5,631 nucleotides of DNA from an uncultured Clostridia bacterium (GCA_947589585.1 CANQCA010000077.1:1-5631), one strand, 5' to 3'. Counted from the first letter of the stretch, positions 1-5,360 are shown. The notes: generated from the sequence alone by a model not told the origin. Program-made: numbers and translations.

Positions 1-620
1 AGCGGGAGCTCGAAAAATCCCGTGCAGACCTCCTGCGTGTACTCCTGGGCGGGAGGGATGGCGCAGTAGCCGTAGCTCGGTACGAGCAGTTCGACCTGCA
101 TGGCGATCTTGAGAATGCAAGTCACACACGCCGAGATGATGAAGCTGCCCGTCGTCGCATCGAAGGTGCCTTCGGGCGAGACACAGGATGCGACGCTCGT
201 CACGGTGAAGGGCATGACGGATGCGGGCGGAACGTACATGAGGACGTCTTCCGAAAGAGAAATATTGCTCGTCGCGACGCCCTCGACGCCGTTTGCATCG
301 ACATAAGCGATCTCGATCGGGATCGTGACCGTCGCCTGCACGCGGGAAAGGCAACCCTCTCCCTGGCGGTCGACATTCACGTTCGTGACCGTTCCCACCG
401 AAGAGGTCGAACGGGCGCTCACGAAGGTGAGAGGATATGTAGGATTTGCGGGCGTGGGATCGAGGATGGGAGCGGTGTAGTTTTCAAGCCGCGTCTGGAT
501 GATGCCCGCATCGAAGATCTTCTCCGCCTGTATGCACACCTTTTCGCACAGACCGTTCAAAGGATTGCCCGCGATGGTCCCGGGGCAGTGGTCCGACGAA
601 AAATTGGAAAAAAATGACAT
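1..620 (-). CDS. Conserved clostridial protein of unknown function, 3'-truncated by the window edge
   Basis: The frame is open from an ATG at 620 to base 1 with no stop, giving 206 complete codons. A GGAGGT ribosome site lies 5 nt upstream of the ATG. The product begins MSFFSNFSSDHCPGTIAG and has no signal peptide or membrane segment. It has scattered cysteines (residues 12, 25, 29 and more later) and a beta-rich middle with alternating hydrophobic residues (for example RVQATVTIPIEIAYVDANG). The C-terminal part contains VELLVPSYGYCAIPP and EYTQEVCTGFFELP. From memory, this layout matches hypothetical proteins common in gut Clostridia that end shortly after the GFFELP-like motif, so probably only a few residues are missing. 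Its function is unknown. The sporulation genes next door and a possible sigma-E-type promoter suggest, as inference only, a spore-associated role. A distant relation to the SPOCS/DUF3794 spore-coat domain is possible but unproven. Confidence 0.85.
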   Translation of the reverse strand, partial: MSFFSNFSSDHCPGTIAGNPLNGLCEKVCIQAEKIFDAGIIQTRLENYTAPILDPTPANPTYPLTFVSARSTSSVGTVTNVNVDRQGEGCLSRVQATVTIPIEIAYVDANGVEGVATSNISLSEDVLMYVPPASVMPFTVTSVASCVSPEGTFDATTGSFIISACVTCILKIAMQVELLVPSYGYCAIPPAQEYTQEVCTGFFELP

Positions 621-625
621 TGGTT

Positions 626-631
626 ACCTCC
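626..631 (-). promoter_or_regulatory. Ribosome binding site for the 1-620 gene
   Basis: GGAGGT on the minus strand lies 5 nt before the ATG at 620. It fixes the start of the truncated gene. Confidence 0.85.
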
Positions 632-656
632 GTATAAAACCTTATCGGTTTACTGC

Positions 657-686
657 ATTATATGCACCCCGCAGGTTATTGTGTGA
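657..686 (-). promoter_or_regulatory. Possible promoter of the 1-620 gene (sigma-E-like or sigma-A-like)
   Basis: On the minus strand CATATAAT (664-657) differs by one base from the sigma-E -10 consensus CATACAnT. It also contains a perfect vegetative TATAAT (662-657). Fifteen bases upstream, TCACACA (686-680) matches the sigma-E -35 consensus KMATATT at 4 of 7 positions. No good TTGACA lies at 17 bp. Predicted transcription would begin near 650, leaving a leader of about 30 nt that carries the ribosome site. Which sigma factor is used cannot be decided from sequence. Confidence 0.45.
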
Positions 687-730
687 CGGTGACCGGGGGA
701 AGATGCGTCCCCGCGCCAGTCAACCCCAAT

Positions 731-756
731 TTTATTTCGAAATTTATCGAAATAAA
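731..756. repeat. Perfect AT-rich inverted repeat, possible operator
   Basis: Two exact 10-base arms, TTTATTTCGA (731-740) and TCGAAATAAA (747-756), flank the 6-base spacer AATTTA. The repeat sits in the 217-bp gap between the LysM gene and the 1-620 gene, about 70 bp upstream of the latter's putative -10. It has no T-run typical of a terminator on either side. The perfect dyad is compatible with binding of a dimeric regulator, but no regulator family is identified. Confidence 0.5.
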
Positions 757-785
757 TAGTTTCTTGCGATTTTTTATATAAAATT

Positions 786-808
786 ATAAAAATTTAACGT
801 TATCGTTA
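786..808 (-). terminator. Weak candidate terminator of the LysM gene
   Basis: On the minus strand a 5-bp stem TAACG/CGTTA (808-804 and 799-795) with loop ATAA is followed by AATTTTTAT and more T-rich sequence. It lies about 30 bp after the LysM stop codon. The stem is short and AT-rich, so efficiency is doubtful, but no better candidate follows the gene. Confidence 0.35.
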
Positions 809-837
809 CCCTTCGACATGGCTTGAGGCGATGAGCC

Positions 838-1122
838 TTACAGCAAAATCGTCTGGCCGATGTAAAAAAGTGCGGTCTTATTCTTTTCCTCAAATGCTTT
901 TTCCGAGCCGCACAGGAGCGCCTTGCTCTCTCCGCCCTGTACGGTGTAGAGATCCCCCCTTCTTTCGGGGATCCAAAGGAGCTGCCCCTCGAAGGGTTCT
1001 TCACTCAGGGCATTCTCTGCGGCGAGAAGGCGGGGCGGGAGGGAAAAGGTGCGTGCGATCTCTTCGAGCGTCTGGGCATGCTTGACGCGGTAGTATCTTC
1101 TTTTTACAAGCGAGAGTTCCAC
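838..1122 (-). CDS. Small LysM-domain protein, probably sporulation-related
   Basis: This is a 94-residue protein starting with GTG at 1122 and ending with TAA. Residues 10-52 fit a LysM repeat: YYRVKHAQTLEEIA, then an N in LLAAENAL, then the closing GQLLWIP. LysM repeats bind N-acetylglucosamine-containing glycans such as peptidoglycan. Residues 58-94 look like a second, degenerate LysM: LYTVQGGES opens it and LFYIGQTILL closes it, and the protein ends there. There is no signal peptide or membrane segment, so the protein should stay in the cytosol. An upstream stop at 1144-1146 and the lack of an in-frame ATG make GTG the best start. No ribosome site precedes it. Instead a perfect sigma-E-type -10 lies 6 nt upstream, predicting a leaderless message. 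A mother-cell protein that meets the spore wall or coat, as the LysM proteins SpoVID and SafA do, is a reasonable inference. Confidence 0.8.
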   Translation of the reverse strand: MELSLVKRRYYRVKHAQTLEEIARTFSLPPRLLAAENALSEEPFEGQLLWIPERRGDLYTVQGGESKALLCGSEKAFEEKNKTALFYIGQTILL

Positions 1123-1128
1123 ATCTTC

Positions 1129-1157
1129 ATTGTATGCGCACGCTCATAAAAAGTTGA
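1129..1157 (-). promoter_or_regulatory. Sigma-E-type promoter of the LysM gene
   Basis: On the minus strand the -10 CATACAAT (1136-1129) matches the sigma-E consensus CATACAnT at every position. A 14-base spacer separates it from TCAACTT (1157-1151), which matches KMATATT at 5 of 7 positions. The expected start of transcription is at or next to the GTG at 1122. The promoter overlaps the opposite spoVB promoter. Confidence 0.65.
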
Positions 1158-1172
1158 CATGCTTCATACGAT
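1144..1172 (+). promoter_or_regulatory. Sigma-E-type promoter of the spoVB-like gene
   Basis: TCATAAA (1144-1150, 5 of 7 to KMATATT), a 14-base spacer and CATACGAT (1165-1172, one mismatch to CATACAnT) form a sigma-E-type promoter. Transcription should begin around 1178-1180, at the ATG itself. Sigma-E control of spoVB is known in Bacillus subtilis, which supports the call. A TTGACA at 1154-1159 is probably incidental, since no -10 lies at the right distance. Confidence 0.65.
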
Positions 1173-1177
1173 ATCAC

Positions 1178-2701
1178 ATGAACTTGTACAAGACTACGGC
1201 GCTCGTCACGGCGTTTACCATCTTCGAACATGCTTTGGGCTTTGTCTATCGCATCATTTTATCCCGCACGCTCGGGCCTGAAGGGCTCGGCGTCTATCAG
1301 GTCGCCCTCACCGTCTTTGCGGTCTTTCTCACCATCTCCTCCTCGGGGCTTCCCATCACCCTCTCGCGCACCATCTCCAAGCACCGTGCAAGGGGCTATC
1401 TCGCGGGCGAAAACAAGGCCACGACTGCAGCGATCATGCTTTCTGCAGCCGTGAGCGGGGCGATCACGCTCATTCTCTTCCTGCTTCGAACGCCCTTTTC
1501 TTGCATCTTCTCCGATCCCCGCTCTGCCGACGTCTTCTATATCGTTCTGCCCGGGCTCACCTTCACATCGGTCTATGCGATGATCCGCGGCAGTTTTTGG
1601 GGGAACAAGCGGTTTTTCGCCTACTCCCTCATCGAGCTTATCGAAGAGATCATCATGATCCTCGTCGGCGTTGCCCTTCTCGTCTTTACCGCGGGCACGA
1701 TCGCCGATGTGAACAAGGCGGGCGTCGCCGTGCTCATCTCCTACCTTTGCTCCTTCACGATCGCCTCCCTCTATTTTTGGTCGAAGGGGGGAAGGCTGCG
1801 CTCGCCCAAGGGGGAGATAATGCCCCTTCTCCGCTCCTCTCTCCCCGTGACGGCCATGCGCACCCTCTCCTCGCTCGCGGGCTCGCTCATTTCCGTCCTC
1901 TTTCCCCTCCGCATGATGGCGGCTGGAATGTCCCGTGCGCAGGCGATGAGTGCCTACGGGATCATCGGCGGCATGGTAATGCCCGTGCTCATGATCCCCA
2001 ATTCCTTCATCAGTTCCATCGCCCTCGTGCTCGTGCCCGAAATGGCGGAATGCTATTATAAGAAGGATCGCGAAAAACTCGCCGCACTCACGGCAAAAGC
2101 GCTCAACGCCGCCTTTCTCCTCGCGGGAGCGCTCATCCCCCTCTTCCTCTCCTGCGGGGAAGGGGTCGGGATCTTCCTCTTTCGAAACGCCGAGAGCGGA
2201 AAGCTCATCGCAAGCAGTGCGCTCATGCTGCTCCCCATGAGCATCTCCCTCATCGCGACGAGCATGCTCAACTCGATGGGGTGCGAAAAACAGACCCTGC
2301 TCTTCTTTTTGCTCGGCGCGGGGGCGCTCATCGCCTGCGTCTGGATCCTCCCCCCCTATCTCGGCAGCGGCGCCCTCCTCGTCGGCATGGCGGCGGAATA
2401 TATCCTGACGGCGGTCTGCTCGCTCGTCCTCCTCGTAAAGAAGACGGGCCGCCTGCGCTCGGGATCGTATTTTCTGCGCGTGTTGCTCTGTGCTTCCCTC
2501 TCTTCGCTCATCGGGGTGCTCCTCGAAAACATTCTCATGGCGGTGCTCAGCTACATCCCCGCCCACCTGATCACGATGTTCGCGGTCGGCGCGTCGGAGC
2601 TCGCCCTCTTCCGCATCTTCCATCTCTTCTACCCCGTCGCCTTCCTGAAAAAGTTTCTCAGGAAGAAGGCCAAGCGAAGACGCCTTCCCAAGGCTGCATG
2701 A
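1178..2701 (+). CDS. spoVB: SpoVB-like polysaccharide/lipid II flippase (MOP superfamily)
   Basis: This is a 507-residue, strongly hydrophobic protein, close to the usual SpoVB length of about 520. It has many predicted membrane segments (for example near residues 8-27, 41-60, 82-103, 151-172, 181-200, 311-326, 374-392, 398-420, 434-456 and 460-480). The N-terminal part, HALGFVYRIILSRTLGPEGLG, followed by SSSGLPITLSRTISKHRARG, is typical of SpoVB/YtgP proteins. The tail (491-503) is rich in Lys and Arg. Family members are thought to flip lipid-linked wall precursors across the membrane; B. subtilis SpoVB acts in the mother cell for cortex synthesis. I chose the ATG at 1178 because the homology begins there and a sigma-E-type promoter ends 5 nt before it. 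A TTG at 1130 would give 16 extra residues that overlap both promoters. There is no ribosome site before 1178, which suggests a leaderless mRNA. A vegetative flippase of the same family cannot be excluded. Confidence 0.88.
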   Translation: MNLYKTTALVTAFTIFEHALGFVYRIILSRTLGPEGLGVYQVALTVFAVFLTISSSGLPITLSRTISKHRARGYLAGENKATTAAIMLSAAVSGAITLILFLLRTPFSCIFSDPRSADVFYIVLPGLTFTSVYAMIRGSFWGNKRFFAYSLIELIEEIIMILVGVALLVFTAGTIADVNKAGVAVLISYLCSFTIASLYFWSKGGRLRSPKGEIMPLLRSSLPVTAMRTLSSLAGSLISVLFPLRMMAAGMSRAQAMSAYGIIGGMVMPVLMIPNSFISSIALVLVPEMAECYYKKDREKLAALTAKALNAAFLLAGALIPLFLSCGEGVGIFLFRNAESGKLIASSALMLLPMSISLIATSMLNSMGCEKQTLLFFLLGAGALIACVWILPPYLGSGALLVGMAAEYILTAVCSLVLLVKKTGRLRSGSYFLRVLLCASLSSLIGVLLENILMAVLSYIPAHLITMFAVGASELALFRIFHLFYPVAFLKKFLRKKAKRRRLPKAA

Positions 2702-2738
2702 AATCGGGAAATTATTTTGCGAATATCCTCTCCACAGT

Positions 2739-2767
2739 TTGCCATTTTGCGCAAAGCATGCTATAAT
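2739..2767 (+). promoter_or_regulatory. Sigma-A promoter of pgi
   Basis: TTGCCA (2739-2744), a 17-base spacer and a perfect TATAAT (2762-2767) form a near-consensus vegetative promoter. Transcription should begin near 2774, leaving a leader of about 23 nt. This rules out the in-frame ATG at 2770 as the start. Confidence 0.85.
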
Positions 2768-2785
2768 GTATGCGAATTTCTCATT

Positions 2786-2790
2786 GGAGG
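2786..2790 (+). promoter_or_regulatory. Ribosome binding site of pgi
   Basis: GGAGG lies 6 nt before the ATG at 2797. Together with the promoter it decides between the ATGs at 2770 and 2797. Confidence 0.9.
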
Positions 2791-2796
2791 GACAAA

Positions 2797-4224
2797 ATGA
2801 AACTGACAGATGAACGGCGCAAACAGCTTCGGCTGACGCTCGACTACACGAACATGACGGATAAATATCTCGGCGGCAAGGGTATTTCGGAAAAGACGAT
2901 CGCCGCACATAAAAAAATCGCCAAGGCGGCGCATACATACGTTGCTTCCAACCGCGGGAGAGACGATCTCTTCATGGGCTGGACGGAGCTTCCCTATAAC
3001 CAGAACGAGATCGTCGCGGATATTCTGACGACGGCGAAGCTCATCAGAAGGAGCTTCGACGCGTTCGTCGTGCTCGGCATCGGCGGCTCTGCCCTCGGTC
3101 CCTCCATGGCGCATGCCGCACTCTGCCATCTGCACTACAACGACCTTCCCAAGTCCAAGCGCAAGGGCCCCAAATTCTATGTGGAAGACAACGTCGACCC
3201 CGTCCGCATGAAGGAGCTTCTGGACGTCATCGACGTGGAACGGACGTGCTTCAACGTCATCTCCAAGTCGGGTGCGACGAGCGAGACGATGGCGCAGTAC
3301 CTCATCATCGCCGATCTTTTGAAGAAAGCCGGCGTCAATATCCGCGAGAACGTCATCTTCACGACAGACGCAGCGCGCGGGAACCTCGTGAAGATCTCAA
3401 AAGAGCTCGGCGGCGTGAAATCCTATGTACTCCCCGACGGCGTGGGCGGAAGGTTCTCCGAGCTCTCCCCCGTGGGACTTCTCCCTGCGGCGGTGTGCGG
3501 CATCGATATCAAAGCGCTTTTGAAGGGCGCTGCCCTCATGGATAAGATGTGCAAGTCATCCGACGTCTACAAGAACCCTGCGCTCATGGCGGCAACGTTG
3601 CAATATATCGCCATGCAGGACGGGAAGAACATTCACGTTCTCATGCCCTATTCGGATAATTTGAAATACGTCTCCGATTGGTATGCCCAGCTCTGGGCGG
3701 AATCGCTCGGCAAGAACATCACCCTCGACAATCAGCCCTGCCATGTCGGGCAGACCCCCGTCAAGGCGCTCGGCGTCACCGACCAGCACTCGCAGGTCCA
3801 GCTCTATACCGAAGGCCCCTACGACAAAGTCGTGACCTTCCTCTCCGTCACATCCTATAAGGAAAAGACGCCCATTCCCCACGGCTATGAGGATATCCCC
3901 GACGTCGCCTTCCTCGGCGGGCACACGATGGAGGAACTCATTCAGGCAGAGAACAAGGCGACGGCCTACGCCCTCACCAAGGCGGGCAGGCTCAACTATA
4001 CCATCAATCTCCCCGAAGTGAATGAATTTACGCTCGGGCAGCTTTTGTACTTCTTTGAGCTTCAGACGGCTTATGCGGGTGCCATGCTCAATATCAATAC
4101 GTACGATCAGCCCGGCGTGGAGGCGGGGAAAAAGGCGACCTTCGCCCTTCTCGGCAAGCCCGGCTATGAGCTTCAGCGCCACGACCTCGACGACGCCGCT
4201 TCGGATCCCGATTATATCATTTAA
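2797..4224 (+). CDS. pgi: Glucose-6-phosphate isomerase
   Basis: This 475-residue cytosolic enzyme interconverts glucose 6-phosphate and fructose 6-phosphate in glycolysis and gluconeogenesis. It is slightly longer than the roughly 450 residues of short bacterial forms. Two sugar-isomerase (SIS) domains are visible. The first has VVLGIGGSALGP (91-102) and the phosphate-binding SKSGATSET (156-164). Next comes the first PGI signature, GVGGRFSELSPVGL (215-228). Expected catalytic residues are present: Glu302 in WAESLGK, His331 in TDQHSQVQLYTEGP, and Lys445 in the second signature YDQPGVEAGK (436-445). The gene has its own sigma-A promoter and a strong terminator, so it is probably transcribed alone. 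The start at 2797 is set by the ribosome site and promoter. No key residue is missing. Confidence 0.97.
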   Translation: MKLTDERRKQLRLTLDYTNMTDKYLGGKGISEKTIAAHKKIAKAAHTYVASNRGRDDLFMGWTELPYNQNEIVADILTTAKLIRRSFDAFVVLGIGGSALGPSMAHAALCHLHYNDLPKSKRKGPKFYVEDNVDPVRMKELLDVIDVERTCFNVISKSGATSETMAQYLIIADLLKKAGVNIRENVIFTTDAARGNLVKISKELGGVKSYVLPDGVGGRFSELSPVGLLPAAVCGIDIKALLKGAALMDKMCKSSDVYKNPALMAATLQYIAMQDGKNIHVLMPYSDNLKYVSDWYAQLWAESLGKNITLDNQPCHVGQTPVKALGVTDQHSQVQLYTEGPYDKVVTFLSVTSYKEKTPIPHGYEDIPDVAFLGGHTMEELIQAENKATAYALTKAGRLNYTINLPEVNEFTLGQLLYFFELQTAYAGAMLNINTYDQPGVEAGKKATFALLGKPGYELQRHDLDDAASDPDYII

Positions 4225-4228
4225 TTTC

Positions 4229-4304
4229 GCAAATTTCTTTCGATAGAAATCCAAGCGGCGCCTTCAGGCGCCGCTTTTCCGATACTAAGGGCAAAGAAAT
4301 TTGC
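4229..4304. repeat. 12-bp inverted repeat flanking the pgi terminator
   Basis: GCAAATTTCTTT (4229-4240) and its exact reverse complement AAAGAAATTTGC (4293-4304) lie on either side of the terminator hairpin. Part of the left arm, ATTTCT (4233-4238), can instead pair with the nearer AGAAAT (4245-4250). Confidence 0.6.
4253..4278 (+). terminator. Intrinsic terminator of pgi
   Basis: A 10-bp GC-rich stem has arms AAGCGGCGCC (4253-4262) and GGCGCCGCTT (4267-4276) around loop TTCA. It runs into TTTT (4275-4278) about 30 bp after the pgi stop. The T-run is short but the stem is very stable. Confidence 0.88.
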
Positions 4305-4397
4305 AAGGGGTTCGTTTTGTACATCTCTCAACCTTATCGCCCGCTATGCCTATATGTTTTCAAATACAGTAAGCGTGCGGTGGCTTAGCAAATGGGG

Positions 4398-4428
4398 GCG
4401 CGCAGCGCAGGGAAAACCCTGCTCGCGC
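4398..4428. repeat. Two-part GC-rich hairpin
   Basis: GCAGGG (4407-4412) and CCCTGC (4417-4422) close a loop of AAAA. An outer stem GCGCG (4398-4402) / CGCGC (4424-4428) is separated from it by a small internal loop. No T-run follows on either strand, so it is probably not a terminator. Confidence 0.5.
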
Positions 4429-4450
4429 AAAAATACAGAAGCAAAGGCGA

Positions 4451-4589
4451 GCGTCATTCTGCCCCGACCGAAGCTTCTATTTGTAGACTAAGGTCGGCAC
4501 GAGCGGTCACCGACCGCGAAGTAGCCGAACTATCAATACGGCTGTCCGCAAAAGCAACTTCCCGAAGAATCCTCTTATACGGAGTCCGT
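4451..4589 (+). repeat. Long structured intergenic repeat, copy A
   Basis: The unit opens GCGTCATTCTGCCCCG and closes with CGAAGAATCC and ATACGGAGTCCG. It shares most of its length with the inverted copy at 5504-5630 and its first half with the copy at 5404-5491. Three stems are visible. Stem 1 is CCGACC (4464-4469) / GGTCGG (4492-4497). Stem 2 is GCGGTC (4503-4508) / GACCGC (4512-4517). Stem 3 is AGCCG (4523-4527) / CGGCT (4539-4543). No transposase is present, so it would be a non-autonomous dispersed repeat. Confidence 0.75.
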
Positions 4590-4598
4590 GGGGGTCAA

Positions 4599-4678
4599 GC
4601 GTCATTCTGAGGCGATAATGTTCATAAGACTTTCCGACGGGGCAACTATCCGAAGAATCCACGCATACGAAGTCCGCG
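4599..4678 (+). repeat. Intergenic repeat, short variant, copy B
   Basis: It lies in tandem 9 bp after copy A. It opens GCGTCATTCTGAGGCG and closes with CGAAGAATCC and ATACGAAGTCCGCG, so it keeps the ends of copy A but lacks the three-stem middle. Copy E (4795-4868, minus strand) is the same variant. Confidence 0.7.
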
Positions 4679-4707
4679 TTTTCTATTTGGGGGATGCTTC
4701 TTATCAC

Positions 4708-4735
4708 GTCACCCTGAGCCGTGTCGAAGGGTGAC
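4708..4735. repeat. 28-bp hairpin repeat, copy C
   Basis: Arms GTCACCCT (4708-4715) and AGGGTGAC (4728-4735) enclose the 12-base loop GAGCCGTGTCGA. The layout is the same as at 4755-4782 and 5361-5388, but two stem pairs are CC/GG instead of TG/CA. Confidence 0.75.
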
Positions 4736-4754
4736 GGCTTTTTACGCAAGTGCG

Positions 4755-4782
4755 GTCATGCTTCGACTACGCTCAGCATGAC
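4755..4782. repeat. 28-bp hairpin repeat, copy D
   Basis: Arms GTCATGCT (4755-4762) and AGCATGAC (4775-4782) enclose the 12-base loop TCGACTACGCTC. This is the opposite orientation to copies C and F, judged by the loop. Confidence 0.75.
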
Positions 4783-4794
4783 GCGGTTACCCAT

Positions 4795-4868
4795 GGATTT
4801 CGTAGTTCGGGATGCTTCGGGGATGGACCGCCGTGGACTGCGTAATGCAATTCGCCTCAGCATGACGC
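4795..4868 (-). repeat. Intergenic repeat, short variant, copy E (inverted)
   Basis: Read on the minus strand it opens GCGTCATGCTGAGGCGAAT and ends with CCCCGAAGCATCC then ACGAAATCC. It matches the ends of copy B with several substitutions, so it is an older or diverged inverted copy. Confidence 0.6.
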
Positions 4869-4873
4869 ATGCC

Positions 4874-4897
4874 TTGCGAAGGAATTTTGTTTCGCAA
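4874..4897. repeat. 7-bp stem hairpin
   Basis: TTGCGAA (4874-4880) and TTCGCAA (4891-4897) enclose the 10-base loop GGAATTTTGT. No coding sequence overlaps it, and no role can be assigned. Confidence 0.4.
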
Positions 4898-4920
4898 CGC
4901 GTTTTCCCCTACCCATGTCC

Positions 4921-4998
4921 GAAACATATGCCTCAGAAAACACATGCGGGCATATGTTTTCTTCGAAAAAAGCGATCGCATGCATGTGCAAACATATG
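4921..4998. repeat. Three AAACATATG motifs, one inside a hairpin
   Basis: AAACATATG occurs at 4922-4930 and 4990-4998, and inverted as CATATGTTT at 4951-4959. The inverted copy belongs to a hairpin with arms GAAAACACATG (4936-4946) and CATATGTTTTC (4951-4961), paired at 10 of 11 positions around CGGG. The cluster lies downstream of the khpA terminator. It could be protein-binding sites or another repeat remnant. Confidence 0.4.
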
Positions 4999-5022
4999 GC
5001 AAAAATGCTTTCAAACGCACAC

Positions 5023-5049
5023 AAAAAATCCCCGCCTAAAAGCGGGGAT
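5023..5049 (-). terminator. Intrinsic terminator of khpA
   Basis: On the minus strand a 7-8 bp stem TCCCCGC/GCGGGGA (5048-5042 and 5035-5029) with loop TTTTAG is followed directly by TTTTTT (5028-5023). It lies 16 bp after the khpA stop, so khpA is the last or only gene of its transcript. Confidence 0.9.
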
Positions 5050-5064
5050 AATTTTCGCGTGAGA

Positions 5065-5304
5065 TCATTCTTCGCGTTCTTTGATCTCGATGTTGTACTT
5101 CTTGGAATCGCGGGGCGTCGCAGCGCGCACCAAAGTTCTGAGCGCCTTGGCGATCTTGCCCTGCTTGCCGATGACCTTGCCCATATCCGAATCGGCGAGA
5201 AGGATCGTGACGTTGATCTGTTCCTCCGTCTCCTCCACGTTGTATTCGATATGTTCCTTATCCTCGGCGAACTGCTCGACGATGTACTTGATAAGTTCCA
5301 ACAT
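5065..5304 (-). CDS. khpA: KH-domain RNA-binding protein KhpA (YlqC family)
   Basis: This is a 79-residue protein, the usual length for the family, starting MLELIKYIVEQFAED. It is a single KH domain with the GxxG loop GKQG (46-49) inside MGKVIGKQGKIAKALRTLVR (41-60), which contacts RNA. In other Firmicutes KhpA pairs with KhpB (Jag/EloR) and binds many RNAs, affecting cell elongation and division. The ATG at 5304 has AGGAGG 8 nt upstream; a TTG at 5355 would add 17 unlikely residues. In many Firmicutes khpA lies between rpsP and rimM-trmD. Here it stands alone, with its own terminator downstream and repeats both upstream and downstream. No clear promoter is visible upstream. Confidence in the family is high. 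Confidence 0.94.
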   Translation of the reverse strand: MLELIKYIVEQFAEDKEHIEYNVEETEEQINVTILLADSDMGKVIGKQGKIAKALRTLVRAATPRDSKKYNIEIKEREE

Positions 5305-5312
5305 TGTTTGAT

Positions 5313-5318
5313 CCTCCT
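5313..5318 (-). promoter_or_regulatory. Ribosome binding site of khpA
   Basis: AGGAGG on the minus strand lies 8 nt before the ATG at 5304 and selects it over the upstream TTG at 5355. Confidence 0.9.
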
Positions 5319-5360
5319 TTTTTAAGGTGTGTTTGCGGTAAGAGGAATATGCCAAATAAC

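Larger units (their letters stand above)
4279..5022. other. Gene-free region filled with intergenic repeats
   Basis: I see no convincing protein gene or tRNA here. Open frames in it (for example 4392-4610 and 4721-5062) run through repeat units, lack ribosome sites and give low-complexity Arg/Ser-rich products. The region holds a hairpin (4398-4428), two tandem long repeats (4451-4678), two short hairpin repeats (4708-4735 and 4755-4782), an inverted repeat unit (4795-4868) and AT-rich dyads (4874-4998). About 120 bp from 4279 contains only the right arm of the 4229/4293 inverted repeat. Confidence 0.7.

Noticed and set aside
1154..1159. TTGACA as a vegetative -35 for spoVB
   Set aside because: At 16-18 bp downstream there is no TATAAT-like element, whereas a sigma-E-type -10 is present.
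1130..1177. Upstream TTG start adding 16 residues to the SpoVB-like protein
   Set aside because: The extension covers both putative promoters, lacks a ribosome site, and homology begins at the ATG at 1178.
2770..2796. Upstream in-frame ATG for pgi
   Set aside because: It lies before the predicted transcript start, and the GGAGG ribosome site points to 2797.
1259..2938. 559-codon open frame on the minus strand, antisense to spoVB
   Set aside because: The product is a very hydrophilic Glu/Asp/Arg-rich string with no recognisable domain, and the opposite strand encodes a clear membrane protein. It is a by-product of GC-rich third codon positions.
3556..4254. 232-codon open frame antisense to pgi
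   Set aside because: It lies wholly over conserved pgi sequence, with no ribosome site and no recognisable family.
4392..4610. 72-codon open frame in the repeat region
   Set aside because: It runs through a hairpin and repeat copy A, has no ribosome site, and its Arg/Ser-rich product is typical of translated intergenic repeats.
4451..4678. CRISPR array suggested by the two tandem repeats
   Set aside because: The units are 139 and 80 bp and differ internally, there are no regular short spacers, and there are no cas genes.
4721..5062. 113-codon open frame between repeats and khpA
   Set aside because: It begins inside hairpin copy C, covers several repeats and the khpA terminator, and shows no protein-like pattern.
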